Assembly (NCBI RefSeq): GCF_016757755.1
Contig: NZ_CP068437.1
Coordinates: 3,782,001-3,846,000, forward strand
From: Shewanella sp. KX20019
Lineage (GTDB): Bacteria; Pseudomonadota; Gammaproteobacteria; Enterobacterales; Shewanellaceae
Length of the DNA: 64,000 nt
Reading direction: 5' to 3'
Part shown: positions 1 through 7,493 of the stretch, piece after piece
Layout of the letters: each line of letters opens with the position of its first letter
Position numbering within the stretch: position 1 is the first letter of the stretch
Notes under the pieces: generated by a model
Seen by the model: only the letters and a program-made list of their open reading frames with translations
What the model was told of the DNA's origin: nothing
Databases searched by the model: none
Made by a program: the position numbers and the translations under genes

Positions 1-85
1 CGGGCTCTTCAGCATAACCTTGGAAAACTAGTGACTCCCATCACCAAAGTCAGTAAAGCCGTTTATATATCTTGCTCATCTGCAT
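1..85 (-). pseudogene. Decayed 5' end of a duplicate of the secreted protein at 2508-3029 (cut by window edge)
   Basis: Read on the minus strand from the ATG at 85, the first codons (MQMSKIYK) match the start of the intact gene at 2508-3029 (MQISKIDK). About 13 bases are then missing relative to that gene, giving a TGA at codon 12. The next stretch again matches the signal-peptide region in another frame, and a 1-base insertion follows before the 'YAEE' equivalent. Two frame disruptions in 85 bases make this a pseudogene copy. The similarity continues upstream into non-coding DNA to about 180. The rest of the copy lies outside the window, so its C-terminal part cannot be judged. Confidence 0.6.
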
Positions 86-182
86 TCCTTTGCATTTTCT
101 CAATTGCATATAAATCCATTTTCAGTAGTTAGCGATATGTTGTAACCAGCGTTCACAGCCTACGTGCGCAACAAAAAAACAA
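1..182 (-). repeat. Left copy of a duplicated segment (gene start plus upstream DNA)
   Basis: This segment resembles 2945-3155: the start codon area, then a stretch like 'gatatgttgtaacc', then an A-rich run beginning 'gcaacaaaaaa' followed by 'caacaa'. Both copies continue to a hairpin of the form 'aaaaaatgc...gcattt' that ends the next minus-strand gene. The shared non-coding DNA suggests a tandem duplication, not just homologous genes. The stretch 182-377 shows no gene or motif that I can support. Confidence 0.55.
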
Positions 183-377
183 CAACCAGCCGACGCCAGT
201 CGGGATGCAATATACAAAGGAAGTATTAGCAACAGCGAGTAAAGTTAACTTAATTTCAATAAAGTAGCAGACAGATATGATGAGTAGAGATCGATTTGGG
301 CTGGAGCATCACCCACAAACAATCTATCGGTAACCTACGCATAACTTAACCAACTTAAGTAAAGTCCACGCATAAAA

Positions 378-406
378 AATGCCAGCAAGCTTTACTTGCT
401 GGCATT
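378..406 (-). terminator. Rho-independent terminator of the 448-1824 genes
   Basis: A perfect 12-base inverted repeat (378-389 and 395-406) surrounds a 5-base loop. On the minus strand the hairpin is followed by a run of T (the A-run at 374-379 on the plus strand). It lies 41 bases past the stop of the minus-strand ORF ending at 448. Confidence 0.85.
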
Positions 407-447
407 GTACTTCGAGCTTGCTCACCTTTAGGGTTAGCGCTTATTTT

Positions 448-861
448 TTAGTTTGCTGTCATGCTAGTCAAAAGCTCATCAATGCAAGGCGTGCTGTTAA
501 ATCGGTTATTCTCACTCACCTCTAATTCACTTATCCAACTTACTAATTCAGGGTTCATACTCTTCTGGAGTGCTAATTGGAGTGCAAATTGGAGTGCAAA
601 ATCATTGATAGCAGCTTTAGGTGGACTTTGCAGTTCAATACCTAATTTCTGTTGCTCACTTCTTATCCATTGCGATAGCTCATTATAACGCTGAGTGACT
701 TTATCGCTTGAGTTCGATATCAATAAACGCGCTGTGAGGCTTCCATCAAAATGGTCATCTGAAATTAATGCTAAGTAAGTATTCAGCCCAGTAGAGTCAT
801 AATGCTCAACTCCCCATAACGCGTAAACCAGAGCATCGTCATAATGCTTACTAGCCTCCAA
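448..861 (-). CDS. Unknown protein, possibly the 3' part of an interrupted gene
   Basis: A 137-codon ORF with no family that I recognise and no signal peptide or membrane segment. The only available start is TTG at 861 without a clear Shine-Dalgarno sequence. It is in exactly the same frame as the upstream gene, separated only by that gene's TAG (868-870) and two codons. The two could therefore be one reading frame of about 456 sense codons split by a nonsense mutation, or a small downstream cistron. Three tandem 12-base units (565-600) encode an FALQ/FALQ/LALQ repeat. A terminator follows at 378-406. Confidence 0.45.
   Translation of the reverse strand: MEASKHYDDALVYALWGVEHYDSTGLNTYLALISDDHFDGSLTARLLISNSSDKVTQRYNELSQWIRSEQQKLGIELQSPPKAAINDFALQFALQLALQKSMNPELVSWISELEVSENNRFNSTPCIDELLTSMTAN
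565..600. repeat. 12-bp tandem repeat, three units, inside a coding region
   Basis: Units at 565-576, 577-588 and 589-600 read ctggagtgctaa, ttggagtgcaaa and ttggagtgcaaa. The last two are identical. The 12-bp period keeps the frame and gives a four-residue repeat. It is a likely site of replication slippage. Confidence 0.9.
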
Positions 862-867
862 GCTTAA

Positions 868-1824
868 CTATCGGGAGTGAGTCATTGCATTTGGGGTTTT
901 TAACTCTGGAATTTGTTCAACAACGTCATCATACAACTTCGGATGACTATCTTTTATACTCATCATCATATTCAAATGGCGAGGTGTAATGTTAGCACCA
1001 TTACTTATCAGCTTTTTGGCATAAAGCTGAGCGTTACCCGCCCCTGCCAACTTAAAATACCTTATCGACAAAGACAGGGGGTCAACCCCGTACTTTTCCT
1101 CACTAGGATTGTAACCAGCCATCAGTAACCGATCAAAAATAGGGTTATATTCGCCGCTAATATTCATACTACAGTAGATAAGATAACTCAAAGCTGATGC
1201 GCCACCATGGTTTTTAGCATCAATATCAATCAGGTCCACACCCACGTTTTGTAATGCCGTGATAAACGCATCATCGTGAGAGAAAATAGCGCTCCTAAGA
1301 TGAGACGGTGTAACATCGGCGCCAATATTCGTTAGGAACTCAATCAAGTCAATATTACGCCCGCTTACGGCCATATCAAGCGCCGCTCTCAACGCCTTTT
1401 GTTCATACTCTGTACCGACAAAACGATGCACTAACTCCTGCAACATCTCATAGTCAAGCTCTATAAGAGCTTTTCGAAACTGCTCTATATCGTTGAGTAA
1501 ATGGGCCGGATGTTGTAATGCTCTATTTAAAAAAGTCGATATGTCAGTAGGATCTTCGCTATTAAACGCAACGACAAAGTTACGATAAATAGCTTCTTCT
1601 TCGGCATCGACTGCCGTGATACTGATTTCTATTGCCGTTTCCGACTTTATATTTAGAGGGGCTTCTGCCGAAAGTTCATGTTGTAAACCACTGTCTGTGA
1701 GCTGATAATTTAATGTAGCTTGCAGTTGGTTATCATCTCGCAATCCATGATAGAGAAAAATACCGCTAATTAGCAGTATTAAAATGCCTAAAGCAATTTG
1801 ATTCCTCGATTGACTAATTAGCAT
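868..1824 (-). CDS. Membrane-anchored protein with ankyrin-like repeats
   Basis: 318 aa. Residues about 10-27 form one hydrophobic segment (signal anchor); the rest is predicted outside the membrane. From about residue 130 onward it has helix-turn-helix pairs with ankyrin-like spacing and phrases such as 'DLIEFLTNIGADVTPSHL' and 'KKLISNGANITPRHL', which match the 'LL..GAD.....' consensus of degenerate ankyrin repeats. The ATG at 1824 overlaps the end of the upstream gene by 11 bases, so they are probably co-transcribed and translationally coupled. The TAG at 868-870 may be a premature stop, because the frame stays open for 137 more codons. Function unknown; a role as partner of the neighbouring secreted protein is only a guess. 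Confidence 0.65.
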   Translation of the reverse strand: MLISQSRNQIALGILILLISGIFLYHGLRDDNQLQATLNYQLTDSGLQHELSAEAPLNIKSETAIEISITAVDAEEEAIYRNFVVAFNSEDPTDISTFLNRALQHPAHLLNDIEQFRKALIELDYEMLQELVHRFVGTEYEQKALRAALDMAVSGRNIDLIEFLTNIGADVTPSHLRSAIFSHDDAFITALQNVGVDLIDIDAKNHGGASALSYLIYCSMNISGEYNPIFDRLLMAGYNPSEEKYGVDPLSLSIRYFKLAGAGNAQLYAKKLISNGANITPRHLNMMMSIKDSHPKLYDDVVEQIPELKTPNAMTHSR

Positions 1825-2281
1825 AAAAACATGCCTTAATCACACCCATATCAGCTTTACTTAAACAGTATTTGTTAAGCCTAATGCATCTTTTACGGCC
1901 ACTCACCGGATTCAAGGTCACATAAGTGTCGAACGGGTTATAACGACCAAGAAATGTTGGCTTTTTAATCGTATATAAACTATCAAAATGTGAAAAACGA
2001 CTCGATACTTTGATGGTTAAATGCTCTCGGTTTAATTCCAAGGTATACCAATCAAATATCAACACTCGAGCAGTATCGAGTAACGCTGCACCAATTGAAA
2101 CTGATAATATAAAGAGTATGTCATCTGTCAATACTTGTTCAGCTTTCCCTCCATTGATATATAGAAAGGCTAGAAAGAACAAACACTGGATTACTAACAT
2201 TCGCAATACTGTGTTTAACACTAAGAACTTTAAAGCGGTGGGCTTTATTATCATGTTATTGTTTTCTATTTTTCTATTCAT
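1814..2281 (-). CDS. Small inner-membrane protein, two predicted transmembrane helices
   Basis: 155 aa from the ATG at 2281. That start has an AAGGGTGAT ribosome site 6-9 bases upstream; the longer frame needs a TTG at 2299. Two hydrophobic segments (about residues 18-41 and 52-75) are followed by a soluble C-terminal half of beta-type sequence ending in a short helical tail. This layout recalls bacterial PH-like or YcxB-like membrane proteins, but no motif proves it. It heads the cluster with the ankyrin-like gene, whose start overlaps its stop. No function is assigned. Confidence 0.6.
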   Translation of the reverse strand: MNRKIENNNMIIKPTALKFLVLNTVLRMLVIQCLFFLAFLYINGGKAEQVLTDDILFILSVSIGAALLDTARVLIFDWYTLELNREHLTIKVSSRFSHFDSLYTIKKPTFLGRYNPFDTYVTLNPVSGRKRCIRLNKYCLSKADMGVIKACFYAN

Positions 2282-2349
2282 TTTAGTATCACCCTTCAAC
2301 TTTGAATCGAAACGATGTAAGTCACTACCTAATACAGTTTGAACCAGCT

Positions 2350-2392
2350 TCCCATATAGCTTACCTTAATACTAAAGGTAAGCTATATGGGA
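2350..2392 (-). terminator. Perfect 18-bp hairpin downstream of the secreted-protein gene
   Basis: Arms at 2350-2367 and 2375-2392 are perfectly complementary over 18 bases with a 7-base loop. It lies between the 3' end of the gene at 2508-3029 and the start of the next minus-strand gene. There is no strong T-run, so it may be a terminator, an mRNA-stabilising 3' stem or a processing site. Confidence 0.6.
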
Positions 2393-2507
2393 CTATCAAG
2401 GGTTGGCATCGGTAAACAAACGGGCTTAGTCGAACTTAAATGACCACCTGAATCCGCTGTTTATGTCGCAGCCTTCACTTGTGAAAATAACTACCGCATC
2501 CTAACCT

Positions 2508-3029
2508 TTAATTACATTCTCTAGTGATAAGAGCCTTCTCTTGCATGTTACACCACTCTATAGCTTTGCCCGAAGTTAAACCAACCTGCCCACCGCAGAA
2601 AGTACCTAAAGTACCGCCTGTTCGTTTTCCGATCCAAGCGCAAGCTGCCAGCAACATAACTCCAGTTTGTCCATACAAGTATCTACAGTCGCTACCAACT
2701 GATTTAGCCGACGCAACACACTGCTCTTTGGTTTCTTCTTTTTCTTCCTTTTTAGGCTCTTTCACTGAGCCGCCTGGCCCATCAGGATTTCCTCGTCTGT
2801 CAGGCGAACCACGCCCGTCAGGTGCGCCGTTCTTCCCATAAAGACCATCGTCCCCGAATCCCGGCTTATTATCCCCACCGGTATAAGTCCCCACGACGGT
2901 CACTGTCCCTTGAGTCGTTGGTCCTGGCTTATCCTCTTCTGCATAACTCGAAAAACTAGCGCTTCTACTCATCACCAAAGCCATGAAAGCCACTTTGAAT
3001 ATCTTTTTATCTATCTTGCTTATCTGCAT
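2508..3029 (-). CDS. Small secreted Gly/Pro-rich and Cys-rich protein
   Basis: 173 aa. The N-terminus (about 1-30) looks like a signal peptide with a likely cut after 'SSYA'. Residues about 40-90 are rich in Gly, Pro, Asp and Asn with a loosely collagen-like spacing (NGAPDGRGSPDRRG). A short charged Lys/Glu linker (about 91-102) follows. The last 70 residues hold six cysteines around a hydrophobic Gly-rich stretch (LLAACAW...GGTLGTFCGGQVGL), suggesting a compact disulfide-bonded or membrane-active domain. No known family is recognised. A decayed copy lies at the left edge. Neighbouring membrane proteins would fit a secreted effector with partners, but this is inference only. Confidence 0.6.
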   Translation of the reverse strand: MQISKIDKKIFKVAFMALVMSRSASFSSYAEEDKPGPTTQGTVTVVGTYTGGDNKPGFGDDGLYGKNGAPDGRGSPDRRGNPDGPGGSVKEPKKEEKEETKEQCVASAKSVGSDCRYLYGQTGVMLLAACAWIGKRTGGTLGTFCGGQVGLTSGKAIEWCNMQEKALITRECN

Positions 3030-3155
3030 TCCGTTGCGTTCCTTGTCGTCGTTCCAGTGTCCGTGAAATTGCTTTCAATTCCTCTCGTACCGGTGAGTGA
3101 TATGCTGTAATCAGCCAAGGCACCCTACATAAGCAACAAAAAAAAACAACAAGCC
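2945..3155 (-). repeat. Right copy of the duplicated segment
   Basis: Covers the start of the intact secreted-protein gene and its upstream DNA. It matches 1-182 in order, with scattered substitutions and small indels. The stretch 3156-3391 holds no gene that I can support. Confidence 0.55.
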
Positions 3156-3391
3156 ATTAACAATCAATGTCATGCAATATACGTTAATCGTATTACAAAC
3201 AAAATCAAAAGATAAATTAAACTAATGTCGCAGCAATTGTGCTTAATAACCTGCTGGCGTGTAGTCAGTGACTAGAGAAATGACAAGATACAAGCAGAAT
3301 AGCTTTTAGGCGAAATATTGAGTCAATTGCTCGGTTATACATAATCCAGTTGTAAACTGAAATGAGTATAACGTTTCAATCCAGACATAAA

Positions 3392-3423
3392 AAATGCGAG
3401 TAAGTTTTCACTTACTCGCATTT
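3392..3423 (-). terminator. Terminator of grpE
   Basis: A 13-base perfect stem (3392-3404 and 3411-3423) with a 6-base loop. A T-run follows on the minus strand. It lies 60 bases after the grpE stop. Confidence 0.85.
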
Positions 3424-3482
3424 CAATTTGTTTAATCAGGTCAGTCTATTTGGCCACTTTATTGGGTAACCCCATTTGGCAA

Positions 3483-4085
3483 TTAGCCTTGAGAGACCAT
3501 CACCATTGCCGGGCGTAGTAGACGCTCGTTAAGGGTATAACCTTTCTGCATCACCATCATTACGGTATTGGCAGGGAAGTCAGCGCTAGGCTGCATACCA
3601 ATCGCTTGGTGAAGTTCAGGGTTAAAGGTATCGCCTTGTGGATCAACTTGCGTCAGGCCAAATTTTTCAACTGCATTCACAAAGCTCTTTGCGGTAAGTT
3701 CAACACCTTCATAAATCGCTTTAGTCGCTTCAGCTTCTGCATCAGTACCTTGAAGCGCGCGCTCCATATTATCTAATACAGGCAATAACTCGTTAGCAAA
3801 TTTTTCAAGTGCAAATTTACGTGCTTTTTCAACATCAATCGCGGCGCGGCGACGAATATTGTCGACTTCTGCTGCAGCTCGGATCACAGAGTCTTTTTGT
3901 GACTCCACTGTTGATTGTGCTTCTTGCAACGCTTTCTCTAGCTCTTCAACGCGAAAGTTTGCTTGAGTCAGCTCATCCATTATAGAGGCTTCGTCACTAG
4001 CTTCGCTTAGTAACTCGCCCTCTACAATCGATTCAACTTGTTCGTCAATTTGGTTATCTTGTACTTTATTTGTTTCGTTGCTCAT
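3483..4085 (-). CDS. grpE: GrpE, nucleotide exchange factor of DnaK
   Basis: 200 aa, a normal GrpE length. GrpE acts in the cytoplasm as a dimer and releases ADP from DnaK. Visible features are an acidic N-terminus, a long coiled coil (about residues 35-95), the 'VDNIRRRAAIDVEKARKFA' region, and the C-terminal beta domain with the family signature from 'FNPELHQAIG' to 'LLRPAMVMVSQ'. The frame is open to 4130, but the ATG at 4085 has a GGAG ribosome site and gives the standard N-terminus. It is divergent from nadK, without dnaK or dnaJ nearby. A heat-shock promoter sits upstream at 4134-4159. Confidence 0.97.
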   Translation of the reverse strand: MSNETNKVQDNQIDEQVESIVEGELLSEASDEASIMDELTQANFRVEELEKALQEAQSTVESQKDSVIRAAAEVDNIRRRAAIDVEKARKFALEKFANELLPVLDNMERALQGTDAEAEATKAIYEGVELTAKSFVNAVEKFGLTQVDPQGDTFNPELHQAIGMQPSADFPANTVMMVMQKGYTLNERLLRPAMVMVSQG

Positions 4086-4133
4086 TTTTGCTCCAGCTAA
4101 AAATGCTTTGTTTCTGCATGCTCTGGGCATATT

Positions 4134-4159
4134 ATGGGGATCAATTTTGAGGTTTCAAG
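4134..4159 (-). promoter_or_regulatory. Sigma-32 (RpoH) heat-shock promoter of grpE
   Basis: On the minus strand a CTTGAA -35 box (4154-4159) is followed, after exactly 14 bases, by CCCCAT (4134-4139) and then AAT. This matches the established RpoH consensus (CTTGAA, 13-15 bases, CCCCAT). It lies about 50 bases upstream of the grpE start, as expected for a heat-shock gene. Confidence 0.85.
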
Positions 4160-4184
4160 GCCTAATGCCGGATCTGACACAAAT

Positions 4185-5063
4185 ATGAGCAATACCTTTC
4201 ACACTATCGGACTTATTGGTAAACCTAACCATGATGGAACCAATCTCACCCTAAAGAGATTGCACCATTGGTTAATAATGCAAGGCTATAGCGTCTTGGT
4301 TGAGGAGCGTGTTGCCGCCGAAATTGGCTCACATACGCATTCAGTCGATCTATTGGAAATTGGTGCCCAATGTGATTTAGCCATTGTGGTCGGCGGTGAC
4401 GGTAATATGCTCGGTGCAGCTCGAGTTTTGGCGAGATTTGATATCGCAGTCATCGGTGTAAACCGAGGTAACTTGGGATTCCTGACAGATTTACCCCCTG
4501 ATTCTTTTGAAGCCGCGTTGTCAAAAGTATTAGAGGGGGAGTTTGATACTGAGCAACGTTTTTTACTCGAAGCAGAAGTTCATCGGCATGGCGAGTTAAA
4601 ATCGAGTAATACCGCAGTCAACGAAGCCGTTCTCCACCCCGGTAAAATCGCTCACATGATAGAATTTGAAGTCTATATCGACGAAAAATTTATGTATAGT
4701 CAACGCGCCGATGGGATGATCGTATCAACACCAACGGGTTCTACTGCATACTCATTATCAGCGGGGGGGGCTATTCTCACCCCCAATCTAGAAGCGATTA
4801 TCTTAGTCCCTATGTTCCCACACACACTTTCTTGCAGACCGATTGTTGTCGACTCCTGTAGCATCATTAAGCTGGTTGTATCACCTCACAATGGCGATAA
4901 TTTAGAGGTCAGTTGCGACGGCCACGTCAATCTATCTGTCCTGCCTGGCGATGAAATTATCATTAAACGCAGCCAAGATACCCTAAGATTGATCCACCCT
5001 AAGGGGCACAACTACTTCCACGTATTGCGGTCTAAATTAGGTTGGGGAAGTAAACTCTTTTAG
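4185..5063 (+). CDS. nadK: NAD kinase
   Basis: 292 aa. Phosphorylates NAD to NADP in the cytoplasm. The GGDGN nucleotide motif is at residues 70-74, the conserved NE pair at 146-147 and the glycine-rich TPTGSTAYSLSAGG motif at 182-195. The protein ends GWGSKLF, like E. coli NadK (GWSKKLF). The frame is open from 4134, but the ATG at 4185 gives the usual N-terminus (MSNTFHTIGLIG) and keeps the grpE promoter outside the gene. A 14-base hairpin follows the stop. Confidence 0.96.
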   Translation: MSNTFHTIGLIGKPNHDGTNLTLKRLHHWLIMQGYSVLVEERVAAEIGSHTHSVDLLEIGAQCDLAIVVGGDGNMLGAARVLARFDIAVIGVNRGNLGFLTDLPPDSFEAALSKVLEGEFDTEQRFLLEAEVHRHGELKSSNTAVNEAVLHPGKIAHMIEFEVYIDEKFMYSQRADGMIVSTPTGSTAYSLSAGGAILTPNLEAIILVPMFPHTLSCRPIVVDSCSIIKLVVSPHNGDNLEVSCDGHVNLSVLPGDEIIIKRSQDTLRLIHPKGHNYFHVLRSKLGWGSKLF

Positions 5064-5070
5064 CAACGAC

Positions 5071-5103
5071 TTTAAGGTCAATAGTATCGCTATTGACCTT
5101 AAA
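5071..5103 (+). terminator. Hairpin after nadK
   Basis: Perfect 14-base arms (5071-5084 and 5090-5103) with a 5-base loop, starting 8 bases after the stop codon. There is no strong T-run, so termination efficiency is uncertain. Confidence 0.65.
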
Positions 5104-5343
5104 TCATTACCCATCGCCAACAAAAGCTGTTACATAAAACCAACATCTATGACTCTTCACCGCCTTAAAAGCAAAATTGAGCCGTTACTTAAATGTTTAA
5201 ACTGTTTTATAGAAACATAATTAGCTAAAACTGCTACTCATCTTGATATCATTCTGTAGCGGTAACAATTTTAATAAAAAACTTAAATAACAATTAGCTA
5301 GTAACATTTCCCACTCTCAGATTAATACCCTAGCCCTGCAAAA

Positions 5344-5359
5344 TGTGATCCAGCCCACA
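5344..5359. promoter_or_regulatory. Weak CRP-like site
   Basis: Reads TGTGA, 6 bases, CCACA: a perfect left half and a right half with one mismatch to the CRP consensus TGTGA-N6-TCACA. It is far upstream of lldP (about 390 bases). Confidence 0.35.
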
Positions 5360-5525
5360 GTGCCGATTTGTAGTGCGAAACAAACTTAACGAGTGAAACA
5401 GAAAGTTGTAGATCAGAACATCTCTATTCACTAAAGCAATCACCGCCAATTTTAGTTAAATCAGCCATTATTAGCAGTCATAAGGTTTTTATATAACTTT
5501 ATGGCGTGTATAACAGCTTAAGGCG

Positions 5526-5541
5526 CGTGATCCAGATCACA
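5526..5541. promoter_or_regulatory. Strong CRP-like site upstream of lldP
   Basis: Reads CGTGA-TCCAGA-TCACA, nine of ten consensus half-site bases, with the preferred GATC-type core. CRP is known to control lactate oxidation genes in Shewanella oneidensis. The site lies about 205 bases before the lldP start. Confidence 0.65.
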
Positions 5542-5607
5542 GTCAAGAAAAGCAACAGACAGTGGCGCATCCCACGACTAGCATTCTCAATCACAAATAG
5601 GGTACAA

Positions 5608-5623
5608 ACTGATCTAGATCATA
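5608..5623. promoter_or_regulatory. CRP-like palindrome close to lldP
   Basis: The 12-base perfect palindrome TGATCTAGATCA (5610-5621) carries both CRP-type TGA/TCA halves at the right spacing, though the outer bases differ from consensus. It lies about 120 bases before the start codon. Confidence 0.5.
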
Positions 5624-5737
5624 TTAGCGTTAACCTATTTAACGTCTAGTACACATCTCAACCGACCAGAATCAATAATTAACAGTGAGTCGGCTACCAA
5701 CAATTGCAGTTCGTCACCCATATAAAACGAGGCAAGC

Positions 5738-7381
5738 ATGACCTTTATTCAACTACTCGCAAGCTTAACGCCGATTATCAGCGTGATGCTATTTCTAGTG
5801 CTTTTACGGATGCCAGCATCAAGAGCAATGCCCATTTCCATGGTTTTCACCGGACTGGCAGCTGTCTTTGTTTGGCAAATGGATACCACTTTTCTGGCCG
5901 CCTCTGTGGTTGAAGGCCTGCTTTCAGCCTTAACGCCATTGACCATTATTTTTGGTGCTGTTTTCCTACTTAATACCCTTAAATATTCTGGCGCAATGGA
6001 TACTATTCGTGCAGGATTTACCAACATTAGTGCTGATGCTCGCGTACAAGTCATTATTATCTGTTGGTTATTTGGCTCGTTTATTGAAGGCTCAGCAGGT
6101 TTTGGTACCCCAGCAGCGATTAGCGCACCACTATTAGTGTTACTGGGTATTCCTCCAATCGCAGCAGCTGTGGTCGCGCTGATTGCTGACTCTACGTCCG
6201 TATCATTTGGGGCGATTGGTCTACCGGTATTATTTGGTATGGACCAAGGTCTCACTCAAGGCGGCGTCAATATGGCTGCCGAACAAATAGCGCAGCACGG
6301 TGGCAGTTTTGCGGATTACGCACAGTTCATCGCAATGCATATGATCACTATCGACTTAATCACAGGTACGCTTATTCCATTAACCATGGTGGCTATTCTT
6401 ACCGGCTTCTTTGGTCGTAATAAGTCATTTAAAGAGGGCTTAGCCATCTGGAAGTTCGCTCTCTTTGCTGGTCTTTCGTTCACTATACCGGCTTGGTTAA
6501 TCAACTACTTTGCCGGTCCTGAGTTCCCATCAGTCATTGGTGCCCTCGTCGGGATGGCGATTGTTATCCCTGTGGCCAAGAAAGGTTACCTATTACCGAA
6601 AGATCCATGGAATGACTTTGCCGAAAATGATGGTCAACAGCGTAAAGAAATTGCCACTAAAGCTAAGTTCTCGCAAATTGCAGCATGGTCGCCATACATC
6701 ATTATGGCTGCGCTACTTGTTCTTTCTCGTACTGTAGCGCCGTTAAAAACTTGGTTGACTGGATTTAATATTAGCTGGACCGGCCTACTGGGCACTGAAC
6801 TAAAAGCGGGCTTTGCAACACTTTATGCACCAGGCGCTTTCTTCGTATTCGTGTGTATCTTAGGTTTCTTCCTCTTTAGAATGAAATCTCCAGCGATTAA
6901 AGAATCCATTTCAGTGTCTTGTAAATCTATGGTACCGACTATTATCTCTTTAGGCGCATCAGTACCTATGGTGAAGATTTTCCTAAATTCTGGTGAGAAC
7001 ACATCAGGTCTAGCCTCTATGCCAGTCGCGCTCGCCGATACATTAGCAGGCAGCATGGGTGCTGTTTGGGCTTGGGTATCGCCCATTGTCGGTATTTTTG
7101 GCTCCTTCCTATCGGGTTCTGCAACCTTCTCAAATATGATGTTTTCGGGTCTGCAATACAGTGTCGCTGACAATATTGGTGCCAACCATGGGTTAATTTT
7201 AGCCATGCAAGGTATTGGCGCTAACGCTGGTAACATGATGTGCGTAATGAATGTGGTGGCAGCGGCAACGGTTGTAGGGATGGCTGGACGCGAATCTGAA
7301 ATTATCCGTAAGACAATGCCGGTTGCACTGGGCTATGCTTTAGTCGCAGGTACCATCGCCGCAATTTGGGGTGGTTTTTAA
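5738..7381 (+). CDS. lldP: L-lactate permease
   Basis: 547 aa, the usual LctP/LldP length. Imports lactate across the inner membrane with protons. The sequence consists almost wholly of hydrophobic segments (about 12-14 helices). It includes the conserved stretch 'GSFIEGSAGFGTPAAISAPL' (about 111-130) and, near the C-terminus, 'SGSATFSNMMFSGLQ'. The ATG at 5738 follows an ACGAGG ribosome site. It is first in the lactate block and is followed by a terminator, so dld-II may rely partly on read-through or its own promoter. Confidence 0.96.
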   Translation: MTFIQLLASLTPIISVMLFLVLLRMPASRAMPISMVFTGLAAVFVWQMDTTFLAASVVEGLLSALTPLTIIFGAVFLLNTLKYSGAMDTIRAGFTNISADARVQVIIICWLFGSFIEGSAGFGTPAAISAPLLVLLGIPPIAAAVVALIADSTSVSFGAIGLPVLFGMDQGLTQGGVNMAAEQIAQHGGSFADYAQFIAMHMITIDLITGTLIPLTMVAILTGFFGRNKSFKEGLAIWKFALFAGLSFTIPAWLINYFAGPEFPSVIGALVGMAIVIPVAKKGYLLPKDPWNDFAENDGQQRKEIATKAKFSQIAAWSPYIIMAALLVLSRTVAPLKTWLTGFNISWTGLLGTELKAGFATLYAPGAFFVFVCILGFFLFRMKSPAIKESISVSCKSMVPTIISLGASVPMVKIFLNSGENTSGLASMPVALADTLAGSMGAVWAWVSPIVGIFGSFLSGSATFSNMMFSGLQYSVADNIGANHGLILAMQGIGANAGNMMCVMNVVAAATVVGMAGRESEIIRKTMPVALGYALVAGTIAAIWGGF

Positions 7382-7439
7382 CCTCAGCTAAAGTTAAAAG
7401 TCAGCAATAGAAAATAGAAAATAGAATAATAATATCGAG

Positions 7440-7461
7440 AAGCCGCATCTGCTGCGGCTTT
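7440..7461 (+). terminator. Terminator between lldP and dld-II
   Basis: Stem AAGCCGCA (7440-7447) pairs with TGCGGCTT (7453-7460) around a 5-base loop, followed by a short T stretch. It ends only about 30 bases before the dld-II start, so it may attenuate more than fully stop transcription. Confidence 0.75.
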
Positions 7462-7493
7462 ATTCGCTCAAGCAAGTGTGTAGAGATAAATCA

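Larger units (their letters stand above)
5104..5737 (+). promoter_or_regulatory. Long regulatory region upstream of lldP
   Basis: About 630 bases without a credible gene. It holds three sites resembling CRP operators (listed separately) and AT-rich DNA. Its length, before the first gene of the lactate block, fits several regulators acting here. Confidence 0.6.

Noticed and set aside
913..1128. 71-codon plus-strand frame inside the ankyrin-like gene
   Set aside because: Antisense shadow of a better-supported gene with no ribosome site.
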